A DNA stretch of 36,307 nt from Lachnospiraceae bacterium (GTDB lineage: Bacteria; Bacillota; Clostridia; Lachnospirales; Lachnospiraceae): positions 1 through 36,307 of the forward strand of contig JAFQUB010000003.1 in NCBI GenBank assembly GCA_017408735.1, written 5' to 3'. The notes below the pieces were generated by a model. The model had not been told where the DNA came from and made no database searches. It worked only from the letters and a program-made list of their open reading frames with translations. Within the stretch, counting starts at the first letter, position 1, and every line of letters starts with the position of its first letter. Both the position numbers and the translations under genes were made by a program. Below, one piece after another: positions 24,873 through 34,340 of the stretch.

Positions 24873-26450
24873 ATGAAAAAAGCGTATAAAATCGGCGGTG
24901 TATTTGTGGCAGTGTTATTGTATATCGTATTGCTGTGCCTGCAGATGCATGAAATGGAACCTGTGCTGGAAAATACAGTACCGTCTATGGATGTTACCGG
25001 AATTGGAACTTTTTTGGCAGCGGAAAATAAGGCACTTTATAATGTTGTTTATGAAGCGGATTCTGAGGGAGAAATTGTAAACCAGTTTTATAAAAGTAAT
25101 CATTTCTGGAGCAGACGAGAACGAATTATTGATGTTACTTATTCCAGCTACGAGGATAGAACTTACATATTGTGCCGTCGTGATAATGAGAGAAACAACA
25201 AGGTGGAATACGGGGTATACCGTCTGAGTTCTGACTGGAACAGAGCAGAAAAAGTAGGAACCGTATCTAAGAAAAAGGCCTTTGAGTTAAAAGATTTTAA
25301 TGTGGTGGGAAATTTGGTGTATCTTACAGGAGTGGACACCAAAAAGGATAAATTGCTTGTATATTCTTTGGATACCGAGGAAACGAAAAAAGCAGAATTA
25401 ATCATGGAACGAGGAGCCACAAAGGATGGTGAAAGCACCCAGAATATAAAATGGGTAGATGCAGCATTTTCAGGAAAAACATTGTATGGCTTATCCAATA
25501 GAGGACAGTTGTTAGAATATAACCAGGACAATGTGGAGCCGTTTACAGTGAAGGAGATGGGCGAAGTAACCTGGATGTGCGGAAATCATAATGATATTGT
25601 GTATTATGATTATATGGAAGAAGCATTTACTTCTATAGAAGACAGTCCTTTCTTGGAAATTCTGGAAGGGCAGCAGGGCGTTATCGCTGTGAAATATGAA
25701 AAAGATAGCGGTTATAGTTTGATGCTTAGAAAAAATGAATCCGGTGACAAAGAGGTTCTGCTTTATGGGGATGAGGAAGAATTCTGGGTCGATGGAATTT
25801 CAACAGGCACATTTACATATTTGAAAAGATTTTTCGTTGTGGCGATAGGACTGGCAGTGATGTTTGCTATTGGGCTTACATTTTTGGCAGCATTGTGGTA
25901 TTTCGGAAAAACAGTAGTAAAAAGACCGGTTTTGGTAACAGGAATTGTTATAGAAAATCTGGTATTGGTGACAGCAGCATGTTTTATGTTTTATCATACA
26001 AGCACTGAGCGTATTCAGGAAAGCTGCAACGTCAGTGCAGTTACGTATCTGACCGGAGAACAGGCTAAGTGTAGGGAACTTATGGAAGAATACGCAGAAA
26101 TTATACCGGAAGAATTTTCTACAAGCCAGTGGTTTGAACCTATGAAGAATCTTTTATCCGACTGGGCGGTAGAAGAAAATGACGGTATTTCCTATGAAAT
26201 TGATTTGGTAGAATATAGAGAGGAAGAAAGTCATATTTTGTATTCCTCAAAAAATGCATATGGAAGAAGTATTTATGGGATTTATCCTAAGAATGTGTTG
26301 GAAAAACTGAATAAAATGAAAAACAAAGAGAAAGTCAGTACGCTTCGTGTGAAAGAAGATGACGGTGAGTGCATTTATGCAATTCAGTTTTTAGAAGAAA
26401 ACGAAAACAACCACCTTGTATGGGTGGCAAAAATGAAGATTGCGCCATAA
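24873..26450 (+). CDS. Three-pass membrane protein with two extracytoplasmic domains, unknown function
   Basis: 525 aa. TM1 about 7-25, then an external region (about 26-312) with repeated beta patterns (RTYILCRRD, NLVYLTGVDT, KTLYGLSNRGQLLEYN, NDIVYYDYMEEAF) suggesting a beta-propeller. TM2 (about 317-342) and TM3 (about 352-374) follow, then a second external domain (about 375-525) ending in IYAIQFLEENENNHLVWVAK, which looks like a small sensor-type fold. Not recognised. Its place between the pseudokinase-like and MORN membrane proteins suggests a component of one envelope complex. SD GGGGAGG lies before the ATG. Confidence 0.65.
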   Translation: MKKAYKIGGVFVAVLLYIVLLCLQMHEMEPVLENTVPSMDVTGIGTFLAAENKALYNVVYEADSEGEIVNQFYKSNHFWSRRERIIDVTYSSYEDRTYILCRRDNERNNKVEYGVYRLSSDWNRAEKVGTVSKKKAFELKDFNVVGNLVYLTGVDTKKDKLLVYSLDTEETKKAELIMERGATKDGESTQNIKWVDAAFSGKTLYGLSNRGQLLEYNQDNVEPFTVKEMGEVTWMCGNHNDIVYYDYMEEAFTSIEDSPFLEILEGQQGVIAVKYEKDSGYSLMLRKNESGDKEVLLYGDEEEFWVDGISTGTFTYLKRFFVVAIGLAVMFAIGLTFLAALWYFGKTVVKRPVLVTGIVIENLVLVTAACFMFYHTSTERIQESCNVSAVTYLTGEQAKCRELMEEYAEIIPEEFSTSQWFEPMKNLLSDWAVEENDGISYEIDLVEYREEESHILYSSKNAYGRSIYGIYPKNVLEKLNKMKNKEKVSTLRVKEDDGECIYAIQFLEENENNHLVWVAKMKIAP

Positions 26451-26487
26451 AAGGTAAACAGAATGTGAGAAAGGAGGGCATGCAAGG

Positions 26488-27699
26488 ATGAAAAAAGAAG
26501 GAGTATTCCAAAGGATAACATATCGATTCTATAGAAAAAAGATTCGGTATCAGATGAAGAAGCAGCAGAAAGAGCAGGAACAAAGCAGTGTGAAAGTTCA
26601 TGAAAAAATCAAAGAATTTGGCGAAAACATTGTGGATGTGAAACCGAAAAGGGAAGAAGATTATTGCACTGTATTGGGAATACGAATGGGAAGAAAGCTT
26701 GTTTTATGGGGCATAGTGATTGTGGCTCTGTTAAGTTTCGGTTGTATCTATTTGGTGATGCCGGTGTCCGGTATGGCAGATGGAATTAGAACTTATCGTT
26801 ACAATGCCCTGCCTTTAAAGTTTACCAGCGGACAGGTAAGAATTGTGGCAGAATCCGGTTATGTGGCATACGAAGGTAAAGTTTCCAAGGGCGCAGTAAA
26901 TGGAAAGGGAACTTTGTACAGAGAAGACGGAAGCATTGTTTATGAAGGGGAATTTCAGAATAACAAATATGAGGGTCAGGGAAAAAGCTATTATCCGGGA
27001 AACCGGCTTCAGTATGAAGGACAGTTTGTAAATAACGAGTTTCAGGGAAAGGGGACTTTATACCGGAAAGACGGAACAAAAGAGTACGAAGGAGAATTTG
27101 CTTTTGGACAGAAACAGGGAGAGGGCAAGTTGTACGACAATGGCGGACACGCCATATATCAGGGAAATTTCGTAAAAGATTCCATCCGTTATCAGGAACT
27201 TTTAGGAAAACCTGTGACAGAAGTGGCAGAAATGTATACCGGAAGTCGTGTGGTTTATGAAAACGACAGGGAATATTGTGTGGTATTGGAGGACATTGAC
27301 AGCGTTTATATCAGTGAAGGCGATGTAAACACCTTAGAACAGGAAAGCAGTGTGCGGGGAGTTTATGTACTGTCATCTTCTATTGTTCTGGATGGCAAAA
27401 AGTATACAACCATTGCAGATTTAAAGAAGAAATTCAAGGTGATAAGTTATGAGGGAAATTCTTCCCTGACTATGACAGACGCAGTTGCAGTAAATGAAGC
27501 AGTAAAAAAGATGGATGTATTAAATGGGGAAGTTAAGATAGACGCCACCCCGGTTTTTGAGGATGTGTTTACCGTAGAAAGTATCGATAAATCCTACGAA
27601 GCATATGTGTATCAGTTTGAGGACGAAAATATAATATATACCTTTTTTGCAAAAGAAAAAAGAGCGGACTTTGATTTCTATTTGATGGAACAGAAATAA
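26488..27699 (+). CDS. MORN-repeat membrane protein
   Basis: 403 aa. A basic cytoplasmic N-terminus (about 1-68), one TM (about 70-92, LVLWGIVIVALLSFGCIYLV), then about five MORN repeats (about 124-231), e.g. YEGEFQNNKYEGQGKSYYPG, YEGQFVNNEFQGKGTLYRKD and YEGEFAFGQKQGEGKLYDNG. A C-terminal domain (about 235-403) is not recognised. MORN repeats form elongated beta scaffolds that bind proteins or lipids; here they face outward. The strong AAAGGAGGG fits the ATG at 26488. It lies 37 nt after the previous gene and 16 nt before the next. Confidence 0.82.
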   Translation: MKKEGVFQRITYRFYRKKIRYQMKKQQKEQEQSSVKVHEKIKEFGENIVDVKPKREEDYCTVLGIRMGRKLVLWGIVIVALLSFGCIYLVMPVSGMADGIRTYRYNALPLKFTSGQVRIVAESGYVAYEGKVSKGAVNGKGTLYREDGSIVYEGEFQNNKYEGQGKSYYPGNRLQYEGQFVNNEFQGKGTLYRKDGTKEYEGEFAFGQKQGEGKLYDNGGHAIYQGNFVKDSIRYQELLGKPVTEVAEMYTGSRVVYENDREYCVVLEDIDSVYISEGDVNTLEQESSVRGVYVLSSSIVLDGKKYTTIADLKKKFKVISYEGNSSLTMTDAVAVNEAVKKMDVLNGEVKIDATPVFEDVFTVESIDKSYEAYVYQFEDENIIYTFFAKEKRADFDFYLMEQK

Positions 27700-27715
27700 G
27701 AAAGAGGGATAGTGT

Positions 27716-29755
27716 ATGAAAAACCAAAAGAGAAGAAGGATACTCACAGGCATTCTCGGTGTGGCAGTGTGTACTGCCACTGTGTTTTCATGCCCTATCT
27801 TGGGGGAAGCAGAAGGACAAAAACGACTGGGTTTAGACCAGGCACAGAGCCTTTCAGTGTCATCCGGTAAGGATTACCGGAGAATTTACAACCGGATAAC
27901 CATGAAAGAAATCCGATACGAGTCAGCTTTAAAGGCGGCGCAGTTAAAGGAAAAAACCAATCATACCTATCAGTGGTCACCGCTGTTGAATTTTGAACTT
28001 CCACAGCAGGTATCTATGACAGAAGAATATCAGTGGCAGTATCAGCCGGTACAATTACAAAGTGAAATAAATTCCCTGAAACACCAGCTTATAGACTGTC
28101 AGTATGAGGCAGAAAAAGAAACGGCATTTCTTTACATACAGGCATACGTGTGTCAGGAAAAGATAGAACTGTTGCAGGAACAACTAGAACTTGAACAGGA
28201 AAATTTAAAGCGGAATGCAGCGAAGGCTGCTGCCGGCACGGGTGCTCAGTCTGATAATGCAGAGCAGCATATAGAAGAGATAAACAACAATCTTGCGTTG
28301 CAGATGCGTACCTTGCAAACTATGTTAGAAAAATTATCAGAGCAGATAAATCTTGATATTACCGAAGGGTATCTATTGCAGAATCCATTGGGAGAGTTAG
28401 AGGTTTCACGTGAAGATTTAGACAAGATAATAGAATATACCTTAGAAAATCACCAGTCCTATTATGAAACAAAACTGGCAGAATCTACAGCTTATCTGTC
28501 ACTTACTACGTTGGAAAGTCTGATGCAGAGTAAGTATGCGGCGGACATGGAAAATTTACAGATATATATTAATCAGGCAAAAAACGGCGAAGAGGTCAAT
28601 GAAGAAGCTTTAAAAACCGCCTTTGATACCTTTTTCGAAACAATAGACTCCCCATGGAAGGACGAACAGGAAGTGTTATCTATAGAAGTGACAAAAGAAT
28701 GGTTTCAGGGAACTTCCGGTTCTTTTTATCTGGAAGATGATCCTTATGCCTTATTCACTGCTATTTTAGAATATAAAGAAGCATTGAACGAAAAGGAAAC
28801 TCAGGAAAAGGAACTGACAAGACAGGTAAAAGATGGGTACGAAGCAGTAATAACTGAAAGAAATAATTATGAGTTGTCCAAAAAAGCAGAAGAAAGCTTA
28901 CAGAAGGATATTACCAGAGCAGAAGAATTATATCGTCTGGGGAAAGCTTCCTATGAAGAAGTGAGCCAAAAACAAGAAGAATTCAGACAGAGTAAAATTG
29001 CATGTCTGGATGCTTTGGAATCCTACGGAAAGCAGTTGGAAGAATACAATTGCCTGACTTGTGGAGCGGTAGAGAAGTTTAACAATAACAGCGGAGAAAT
29101 TACTACAGCAATAGATGAGCTGGTAGAAACCGAATATTTAGAGGGCGCTTATTATTCTATAGATTATCGTGTGGAAGATAGAATTTTTGTCTTTGGGATT
29201 CAGATACCGGAAAATTTCAGCGTGGAGATTACCGATTATGAGTTGTATGTGAATGAAACAAAAATAGGCGAAAAATCAGGAAAGGCAGAACATATAAAAC
29301 ATTTATCCTTGGATTTTGCTCAGGTGGAAAAAGCAGAAGTGTATTTATATAAGGGTGAAGAACTTTATTCCGTATGTGAAATTAATCCTTATACTACCAG
29401 AGGTACCTTGGAAATTGCCGGTGGCTATCAGGTGACAAGTGATACCGTAAAAGCAACGGAAAATAAAGAAAAGGTGGCCTCATTTACAAGCAAAACTGAT
29501 AAAGATAAAAAGATTACTACATTGAATATAAAACCTTCAGAGGATAACATTGCATATTATGCATTAACCATTGGGGACAATTATTTATGTTCGGAAGAAC
29601 CGATTTCAATTGATGTGGATTATCAATATATTTCTCTGTTGGTGAAGGAACTTGGAAATGTAACCATAAATTTTTATGACGAGCAAAAAGAACTGTTATA
29701 TCAGGGAGAATTTGATACTTTGCATAACTGTATTTACAGAAAGGCTGAGAATTAA
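27716..29755 (+). CDS. Exported TolC-like coiled-coil protein
   Basis: 679 aa. An N-terminal signal (about 1-31: RRRILTGILGVAVCTATVFS, then C) that could be Sec or, with a weak VFSC lipobox, a lipoprotein signal. The first ~440 residues are long heptad helices arranged as in TolC-family factors (LTLESLMQSK-like turns, a QEKIELLQEQLELEQENLKR helix, then ERNNYELSKKAEESL and AEELYRLGKASYEEVSQKQE, the last resembling the TolC repeat motif YRxGxxSxxEV). The last ~230 residues are beta-rich. A TolC-like factor in an organism with no outer membrane is odd; a wall-spanning or periplasm-like scaffold is inferred. SD AGAGGG lies upstream. Confidence 0.6.
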   Translation: MKNQKRRRILTGILGVAVCTATVFSCPILGEAEGQKRLGLDQAQSLSVSSGKDYRRIYNRITMKEIRYESALKAAQLKEKTNHTYQWSPLLNFELPQQVSMTEEYQWQYQPVQLQSEINSLKHQLIDCQYEAEKETAFLYIQAYVCQEKIELLQEQLELEQENLKRNAAKAAAGTGAQSDNAEQHIEEINNNLALQMRTLQTMLEKLSEQINLDITEGYLLQNPLGELEVSREDLDKIIEYTLENHQSYYETKLAESTAYLSLTTLESLMQSKYAADMENLQIYINQAKNGEEVNEEALKTAFDTFFETIDSPWKDEQEVLSIEVTKEWFQGTSGSFYLEDDPYALFTAILEYKEALNEKETQEKELTRQVKDGYEAVITERNNYELSKKAEESLQKDITRAEELYRLGKASYEEVSQKQEEFRQSKIACLDALESYGKQLEEYNCLTCGAVEKFNNNSGEITTAIDELVETEYLEGAYYSIDYRVEDRIFVFGIQIPENFSVEITDYELYVNETKIGEKSGKAEHIKHLSLDFAQVEKAEVYLYKGEELYSVCEINPYTTRGTLEIAGGYQVTSDTVKATENKEKVASFTSKTDKDKKITTLNIKPSEDNIAYYALTIGDNYLCSEEPISIDVDYQYISLLVKELGNVTINFYDEQKELLYQGEFDTLHNCIYRKAEN

Positions 29756-29770
29756 TAAAAGGAGATTGCT

Positions 29771-32518
29771 ATGAAGAAAAAGACAGTAAAAAAAATAAGA
29801 AAAAAACTGGCAGTAGTTTTAGTGGCAGGGGCCGTAGTAGCAGTTTCTGTTTATACATATCCGCTAGCCAAGGCGGTATTTCAGCGGGAAAATGCAGTAC
29901 ATATTAATGCGGAAACCATCGAAAATTCTACGATGATTGTGGGAACTCATCTGATTCATATCAGCGCATTAAATGATGAACTTTATGATATGGCAGCAAA
30001 ATCAGCAGAACGTTCCGGACAGCAGGAAATATATTACAAATCAGAACTTGCCGGTGGAAAATGGTATAATATCACCAGTGCGTCTTCTATCAGCGATATC
30101 ACAGAAGAAGGCGAAGCGGTCAGTGATTCCAAAATTGAAGAATTATTGCTGACTCATCATACAAAATCCGATGGCATCACATATGATTTGAAAAAGAATA
30201 TTGCCGTCTGCATCTATGATATTTTTGCACCATATGAATTGGAAAGTTTAGAAGAATTGGAACCGCTGTGTAATCAGTACAATTTGACAAAAGAACGTGA
30301 AAAAAATACGGAAATGCAGACCAGCAACAGCAAACTGGTAGAAAAGTTTTTAGAGTTAGATATAACTACCCAGCAGACAAAGGTTTATGATGAGCAGCTG
30401 GAAACATTGCAGGAATACTATACCAAAATGAATAAAGAAGGTACAGACAAAGAAAATATTGCCGTGGTGTTGAAAGTTATGGGAAAGATAGATGCGTCCA
30501 GACGTAAAGAGGCTTTACAGACCATAAGCAAGGAGTTAAGCGAATTAGAAGAAAATATCAGAGATATTTCTACGGTAAGTGACAAGGATGAAGTTCAGGC
30601 TTCAGAAATGTATGATGTAGATGAGGCTTTACTGGAAGCTTTGTTGGAAAGTCAGACAAGAGTGGAAGAAAGTCTGATTACTTACGATGGCAACAGCTTT
30701 GCGGAAGGAACTACAAGAATGTCAAAGCTTGAGTACGATTTGTCAAAACGTCTGGTGCAGAATTGCGATACCAGCACATCAGACTGCGAGGAAACGGTAG
30801 AAAGCCTGATTCACCTTTCACATATTATGGAAGGCAGTGTGATAGCACCGGTTAGTGAAGTCGAACTGTTAAATGACCTGTTAAAAGATATGGAAAGTGA
30901 ATATGAATCCGTGTTAAAGAAAGGCAGTTCAGCAAGTGACAGTACAGGTGATGCAGAAACGAAGCGCAGTGAACTTCAATTCTATGTGCGAAGCAAAGCA
31001 GAACGTTTAGAAGTCGAGGAAGCCCAGAGTTTCGTAGAAGAATGTTTGGAGAAATCCTCCAAATTTATAGAGGCAGCACCTACAGGAGATAATGGAAAAG
31101 AAGCTCTCGCCAGTGCAAAACAGTATCAAAACTGGCTGAAAGAACTTGTCACAGAATATGCTGCCGGGGATGGCACTTCTGAACTTCAGAAATTAAAAGA
31201 AGAAAAAGAAGAACTGGAGGCTCAGAAGTTATCTGCATTAGACAACAATCAGGTAGAACAGGCAAACAAAATTCAGGCGCTGCTGGATGAAACAGTCAGC
31301 AAAATAGAAGCAGCAGAAAAAGAAATTAACACCCAAATCAGCAAATTAAACGCTCAGAAAGCAAAGCTGGAATCCGGAGAAGAAAATGCCGGAGGAGATG
31401 TGGAAGGAAAGATTGCAGACATTGAAAAGCAGATAGCACTTTTGACCGCTAAACTTCCAGAAAACAGTACCACGGTAAATATTCAGGAATCTAAAGAAAA
31501 GCTGTTACAGATGATTGAAAAGCATGAGATAACGGCAGAAAATCAGGAGGAAGCCTCCATTGTAGTGGAAGCCTTGGGTGCATTATTGACAACTGGCTCT
31601 CAGTCAGCAGGAGAAGCGTTAAAAGAAGTATACCGTGAAATGGCAGCGGACACTTATTTATCAGAAAGCAAAGCATATGATGCTCTGATGAACAGAATTG
31701 AAGAACTGGTAGCAGATAATCAAGTGATCTTAAATCAAAGTCTTTTAAGTGAAAAACAGGCATTTTCTGTGTTAAAAAATATTTTGGGAGAAGACATCGG
31801 AAATTTATTTGGACTGGGTAACGGTGAGGAAGTAGCAGAGGAAGATTTAGAGGAAGTTACCGCTGATGTGCCAGAAGATGAGGAGGAATTTTCAGAAGAA
31901 GCTGTAGAGGAAGAAGACATGGAAGATGGCGAGGAATGGGAAGAAGATGAAGAGTACTCAGAGGAAAACAGTGAAGAAGATACCGAAGATACTACCGGAT
32001 ACGAATATTCCTACGATACTTCAAAGATAGACAAAAAGGATTTACAGGCAGCCATACTGGCATTGGCTCAGACAGCAGAACAGACCAATAACGAAGCATT
32101 GGAAAATCTTGCTCTCACCATGACACAGGCAGTATATAATCAAGAAGAAAACAGCGGTATCTTTGTATGCAAGAACGAAGGCACGGAAACGTTTGCACCG
32201 GTATCATACCTTGCAGATTATCTTGGCTACCGCTACGTATGGAGCGACACCAAAAAGACGGGAATTATGTCTAAAGGTAGCGCCTATTACGGCTTCCAGG
32301 CATTCCGCCGGGATGTGGAAAAAAGAGAAGGAAAACGGGAAGAACTTCCATGTAATGCCCTGTTTGGTGGAGAAGTATACATACCATTTACTTATATAGA
32401 AGAAAAATTCAACTGTCAGGCAACCGCCATCGGCAACACCGGCTACGGAATTTTTGCCGACGAAGAAGTACAGGAAAAAACAGAAGAAATAGCACAGGCA
32501 TTAATGGAAGCCAATTAA
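29771..32518 (+). CDS. Large coiled-coil, acidic protein with copper-amine-oxidase-like C-terminus
   Basis: 915 aa. A basic start and one hydrophobic segment (about 13-30) act as anchor or signal. Long helical region with a clear coiled coil at about 471-564 (LQKLKEEKEELEAQKLSALD, SKIEAAEKEINTQISKLNAQ). An Asp/Glu-rich stretch (about 686-745) is followed by a C-terminal domain (about 795-897) with FAPVSYLADYLGYRYVWSDT and GGEVYIPFTYIEEKFNCQAT, the pattern of the copper amine oxidase N-terminal-like domain often used as a wall or stalk module. SD AAAAGGAGA; 15 nt after the TolC-like gene. The acidic stretch recalls that of the SH3 protein at the other end of the cluster. Confidence 0.7.
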   Translation: MKKKTVKKIRKKLAVVLVAGAVVAVSVYTYPLAKAVFQRENAVHINAETIENSTMIVGTHLIHISALNDELYDMAAKSAERSGQQEIYYKSELAGGKWYNITSASSISDITEEGEAVSDSKIEELLLTHHTKSDGITYDLKKNIAVCIYDIFAPYELESLEELEPLCNQYNLTKEREKNTEMQTSNSKLVEKFLELDITTQQTKVYDEQLETLQEYYTKMNKEGTDKENIAVVLKVMGKIDASRRKEALQTISKELSELEENIRDISTVSDKDEVQASEMYDVDEALLEALLESQTRVEESLITYDGNSFAEGTTRMSKLEYDLSKRLVQNCDTSTSDCEETVESLIHLSHIMEGSVIAPVSEVELLNDLLKDMESEYESVLKKGSSASDSTGDAETKRSELQFYVRSKAERLEVEEAQSFVEECLEKSSKFIEAAPTGDNGKEALASAKQYQNWLKELVTEYAAGDGTSELQKLKEEKEELEAQKLSALDNNQVEQANKIQALLDETVSKIEAAEKEINTQISKLNAQKAKLESGEENAGGDVEGKIADIEKQIALLTAKLPENSTTVNIQESKEKLLQMIEKHEITAENQEEASIVVEALGALLTTGSQSAGEALKEVYREMAADTYLSESKAYDALMNRIEELVADNQVILNQSLLSEKQAFSVLKNILGEDIGNLFGLGNGEEVAEEDLEEVTADVPEDEEEFSEEAVEEEDMEDGEEWEEDEEYSEENSEEDTEDTTGYEYSYDTSKIDKKDLQAAILALAQTAEQTNNEALENLALTMTQAVYNQEENSGIFVCKNEGTETFAPVSYLADYLGYRYVWSDTKKTGIMSKGSAYYGFQAFRRDVEKREGKREELPCNALFGGEVYIPFTYIEEKFNCQATAIGNTGYGIFADEEVQEKTEEIAQALMEAN

Positions 32519-32562
32519 ACCAACCCTAAAGTAAGTATTTCAAAAAGAATCGAGGGAAAACC

Positions 32563-32736
32563 ATGGCAAAACCAAATCAAATCAAAAAAAATGAAACTCC
32601 GGAACAAAAAGAAATAAAAAACTGTCCTCGTCTGGATGGTGAATACTGTCTGGACGGCGATGCCCGTTTGGTAAAGAAGCAGTATGGGGCGATAGACGGG
32701 AAGAATCTTATGGATGCGGGGATTATGTTGAAGTAG
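32563..32736 (+). CDS. 57-aa small protein, unknown
   Basis: 57 aa, too short for most gene lists. GAGGG lies 8 nt before the ATG. The sequence is ordered rather than random: a Lys/Glu-rich start, then NCPRLDGEYCLDGDARLVKK with two cysteines, and DGKNLMDAGIMLK at the end. It follows the 915-aa gene by 44 nt with no terminator, so it may be the last gene of the cluster. No family recognised. Confidence 0.6.
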   Translation: MAKPNQIKKNETPEQKEIKNCPRLDGEYCLDGDARLVKKQYGAIDGKNLMDAGIMLK

Positions 32737-32774
32737 GGGATAGCAATTGGAAAAAGTAGGGGAGGATTATCATT

Positions 32775-33446
32775 ATGACAACAAAGTTATTTATTCAAGC
32801 CATAACTAAATTTTTGTTAGGTATGGTTCTGGTTGGTTTATTGATATTTTTGCCGGCAGGTACTCTTTTGTTTTTTTATGGTTGGATATTTATGGGAATT
32901 TTATTTGTGCCAATGTTCTTTGCAGGAATTGTAATGATGTTTAAGGATCCTGAATTATTAAGAAAGAGGCTTAATGCAAAAGAAGAACAAAGAGAGCAAA
33001 ATCTTGTGATTAAACTTAGCGGGCTTATGTTTTTGAGTGGTTTTATTGTTGCAGGATTGGGAGTTCGATTTGAGCGGTATATTTTGCCCAAAGAAGTTGT
33101 AATTGCTTCCGCAGTAATCTTTCTTTTTGCATATGTCTTATATGCAGAGGTGCTCAGAGAGAATACATACCTTAGCCGTACCATAGAATTGCAGGAAAAT
33201 CAAAAGGTTATTGATACAGGATTGTACGGTATTGTCAGACATCCAATGTATAGTGCTACGTTGCTTTTGTTTTTGTCAATTCCCCTTGTATTGGGTTCAA
33301 TTTATTCATTTATAATTTTTCTTGCATATCCTTTTATAATTGCAAAGAGAATTAAAAGTGAAGAAGAATTTCTTGAAAGAGAGCTTGCTGGATATCGTGA
33401 GTATAAGCAAAAGGTAAAGTATCGTTTGCTGCCATTTGTGTGGTGA
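32775..33446 (+). CDS. Isoprenylcysteine carboxyl methyltransferase-family membrane protein
   Basis: 223 aa with about five transmembrane segments. The C-terminal half has the ICMT/PEMT signature: VIDTGLYGIVRHPMYSATLL (about 152-171) and RIKSEEEFLERELAGYREYK (about 194-213), where the HP and EE-E residues bind SAM and substrate. Bacterial members methylate lipid or unknown membrane substrates; the substrate here is unknown. SD GGGGAGG. It is AT-richer than the envelope cluster and probably starts a separate accessory region. Confidence 0.85.
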   Translation: MTTKLFIQAITKFLLGMVLVGLLIFLPAGTLLFFYGWIFMGILFVPMFFAGIVMMFKDPELLRKRLNAKEEQREQNLVIKLSGLMFLSGFIVAGLGVRFERYILPKEVVIASAVIFLFAYVLYAEVLRENTYLSRTIELQENQKVIDTGLYGIVRHPMYSATLLLFLSIPLVLGSIYSFIIFLAYPFIIAKRIKSEEEFLERELAGYREYKQKVKYRLLPFVW

Positions 33447-33530
33447 TAAGAAATATTGGGAATAGAAAAATGCAGATGCATTACTAAAGATGTTGGAATA
33501 ATGGACAAATTGAATTTAAGGTGAAGTATA

Positions 33531-34178
33531 ATGAAGACATTTTTGAATAATATACGCTGTGAAGAAAAATCAATATCTACTAGTAGACAGGTTATTGATA
33601 CAATGGCTATACTATTTTTAGGAATTGCTTTAGGAACATTTTCAAAATTCTTAGATAATACAGCAAGCAACGATTTGCCTTTTATATTTGAATACTTGGA
33701 TGTTGGGAATTTTTTAGGACGTTTTGCTATATGGGTACTGATTGCTATATGTATCGCAATTTATAGTAATTCTTCGATCAGGGCATCCATCAATGTATTT
33801 GTATTCTTTGCGGGAATGGTTACAAGTTACTATCTGTATTCAAACTTTGTAGCTGGATTCTTTCCAAAAAGTTATGCAATGATTTGGGTTGGATTTACAG
33901 CCATATCTCCGTTGTTGGCATTTATTTGTTGGTATGCAAAAGGAACAAGTAAAGTATCTTTTTCCCTTTCCGCAATGATAATCGCAGTTTTGTTTAATAT
34001 GACGTTTGTTTATGGGTGGATTTATTTTGAAATGTATTCATTATTAGAATTGCTTGTTTTTATTTGCGGCTTGGCGGTTTTGAAGCGTAATACTATCAAG
34101 GATTCAATTATGATGACGGCAATGGGAATTGTGCTTGCATTTGTGCTTAATTTGTTGGTTCCATTTTATTATGGATAG
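33531..34178 (+). CDS. Integral membrane protein, unknown function
   Basis: 215 aa with about six or seven hydrophobic segments (IDTMAILFLGIALGTFSKFL, FAIWVLIAICIAIY, INVFVFFAGMVTSYYLYSNF, IWVGFTAISPLLAFICWYAK, AMIIAVLFNMTFVYGWIYF, LLELLVFICGLAVL, MTAMGIVLAFVLNLLVPFYY). No catalytic motif seen. It lies 84 nt after the methyltransferase-like gene, in the same direction. SD AAGGTGAAG. Confidence 0.75.
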   Translation: MKTFLNNIRCEEKSISTSRQVIDTMAILFLGIALGTFSKFLDNTASNDLPFIFEYLDVGNFLGRFAIWVLIAICIAIYSNSSIRASINVFVFFAGMVTSYYLYSNFVAGFFPKSYAMIWVGFTAISPLLAFICWYAKGTSKVSFSLSAMIIAVLFNMTFVYGWIYFEMYSLLELLVFICGLAVLKRNTIKDSIMMTAMGIVLAFVLNLLVPFYYG

Positions 34179-34227
34179 ATAAACAACAATTTGATGAAGT
34201 TTATAAGTGTTAGTTGTTATAAAAAGT

Positions 34228-34274
34228 GAAATACCCAGAGTACAGAACGAAGATTTGTGCGAAGGGTGTATTTC
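34228..34274. repeat. Weak inverted repeat upstream of the KilA-N gene
   Basis: GAAATACCC (34228-34236) pairs with GGGTGTATTTC (34264-34274) with one bulged base; AGAG/CTCT add further pairs. No T-run. Role unknown. Confidence 0.35.
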
Positions 34275-34340
34275 GCTCTGTGAGGCACAAGTTAGGAATA
34301 ATTATTTTATAGTATATTAGGCGAAGAAGGGATGTGAATT

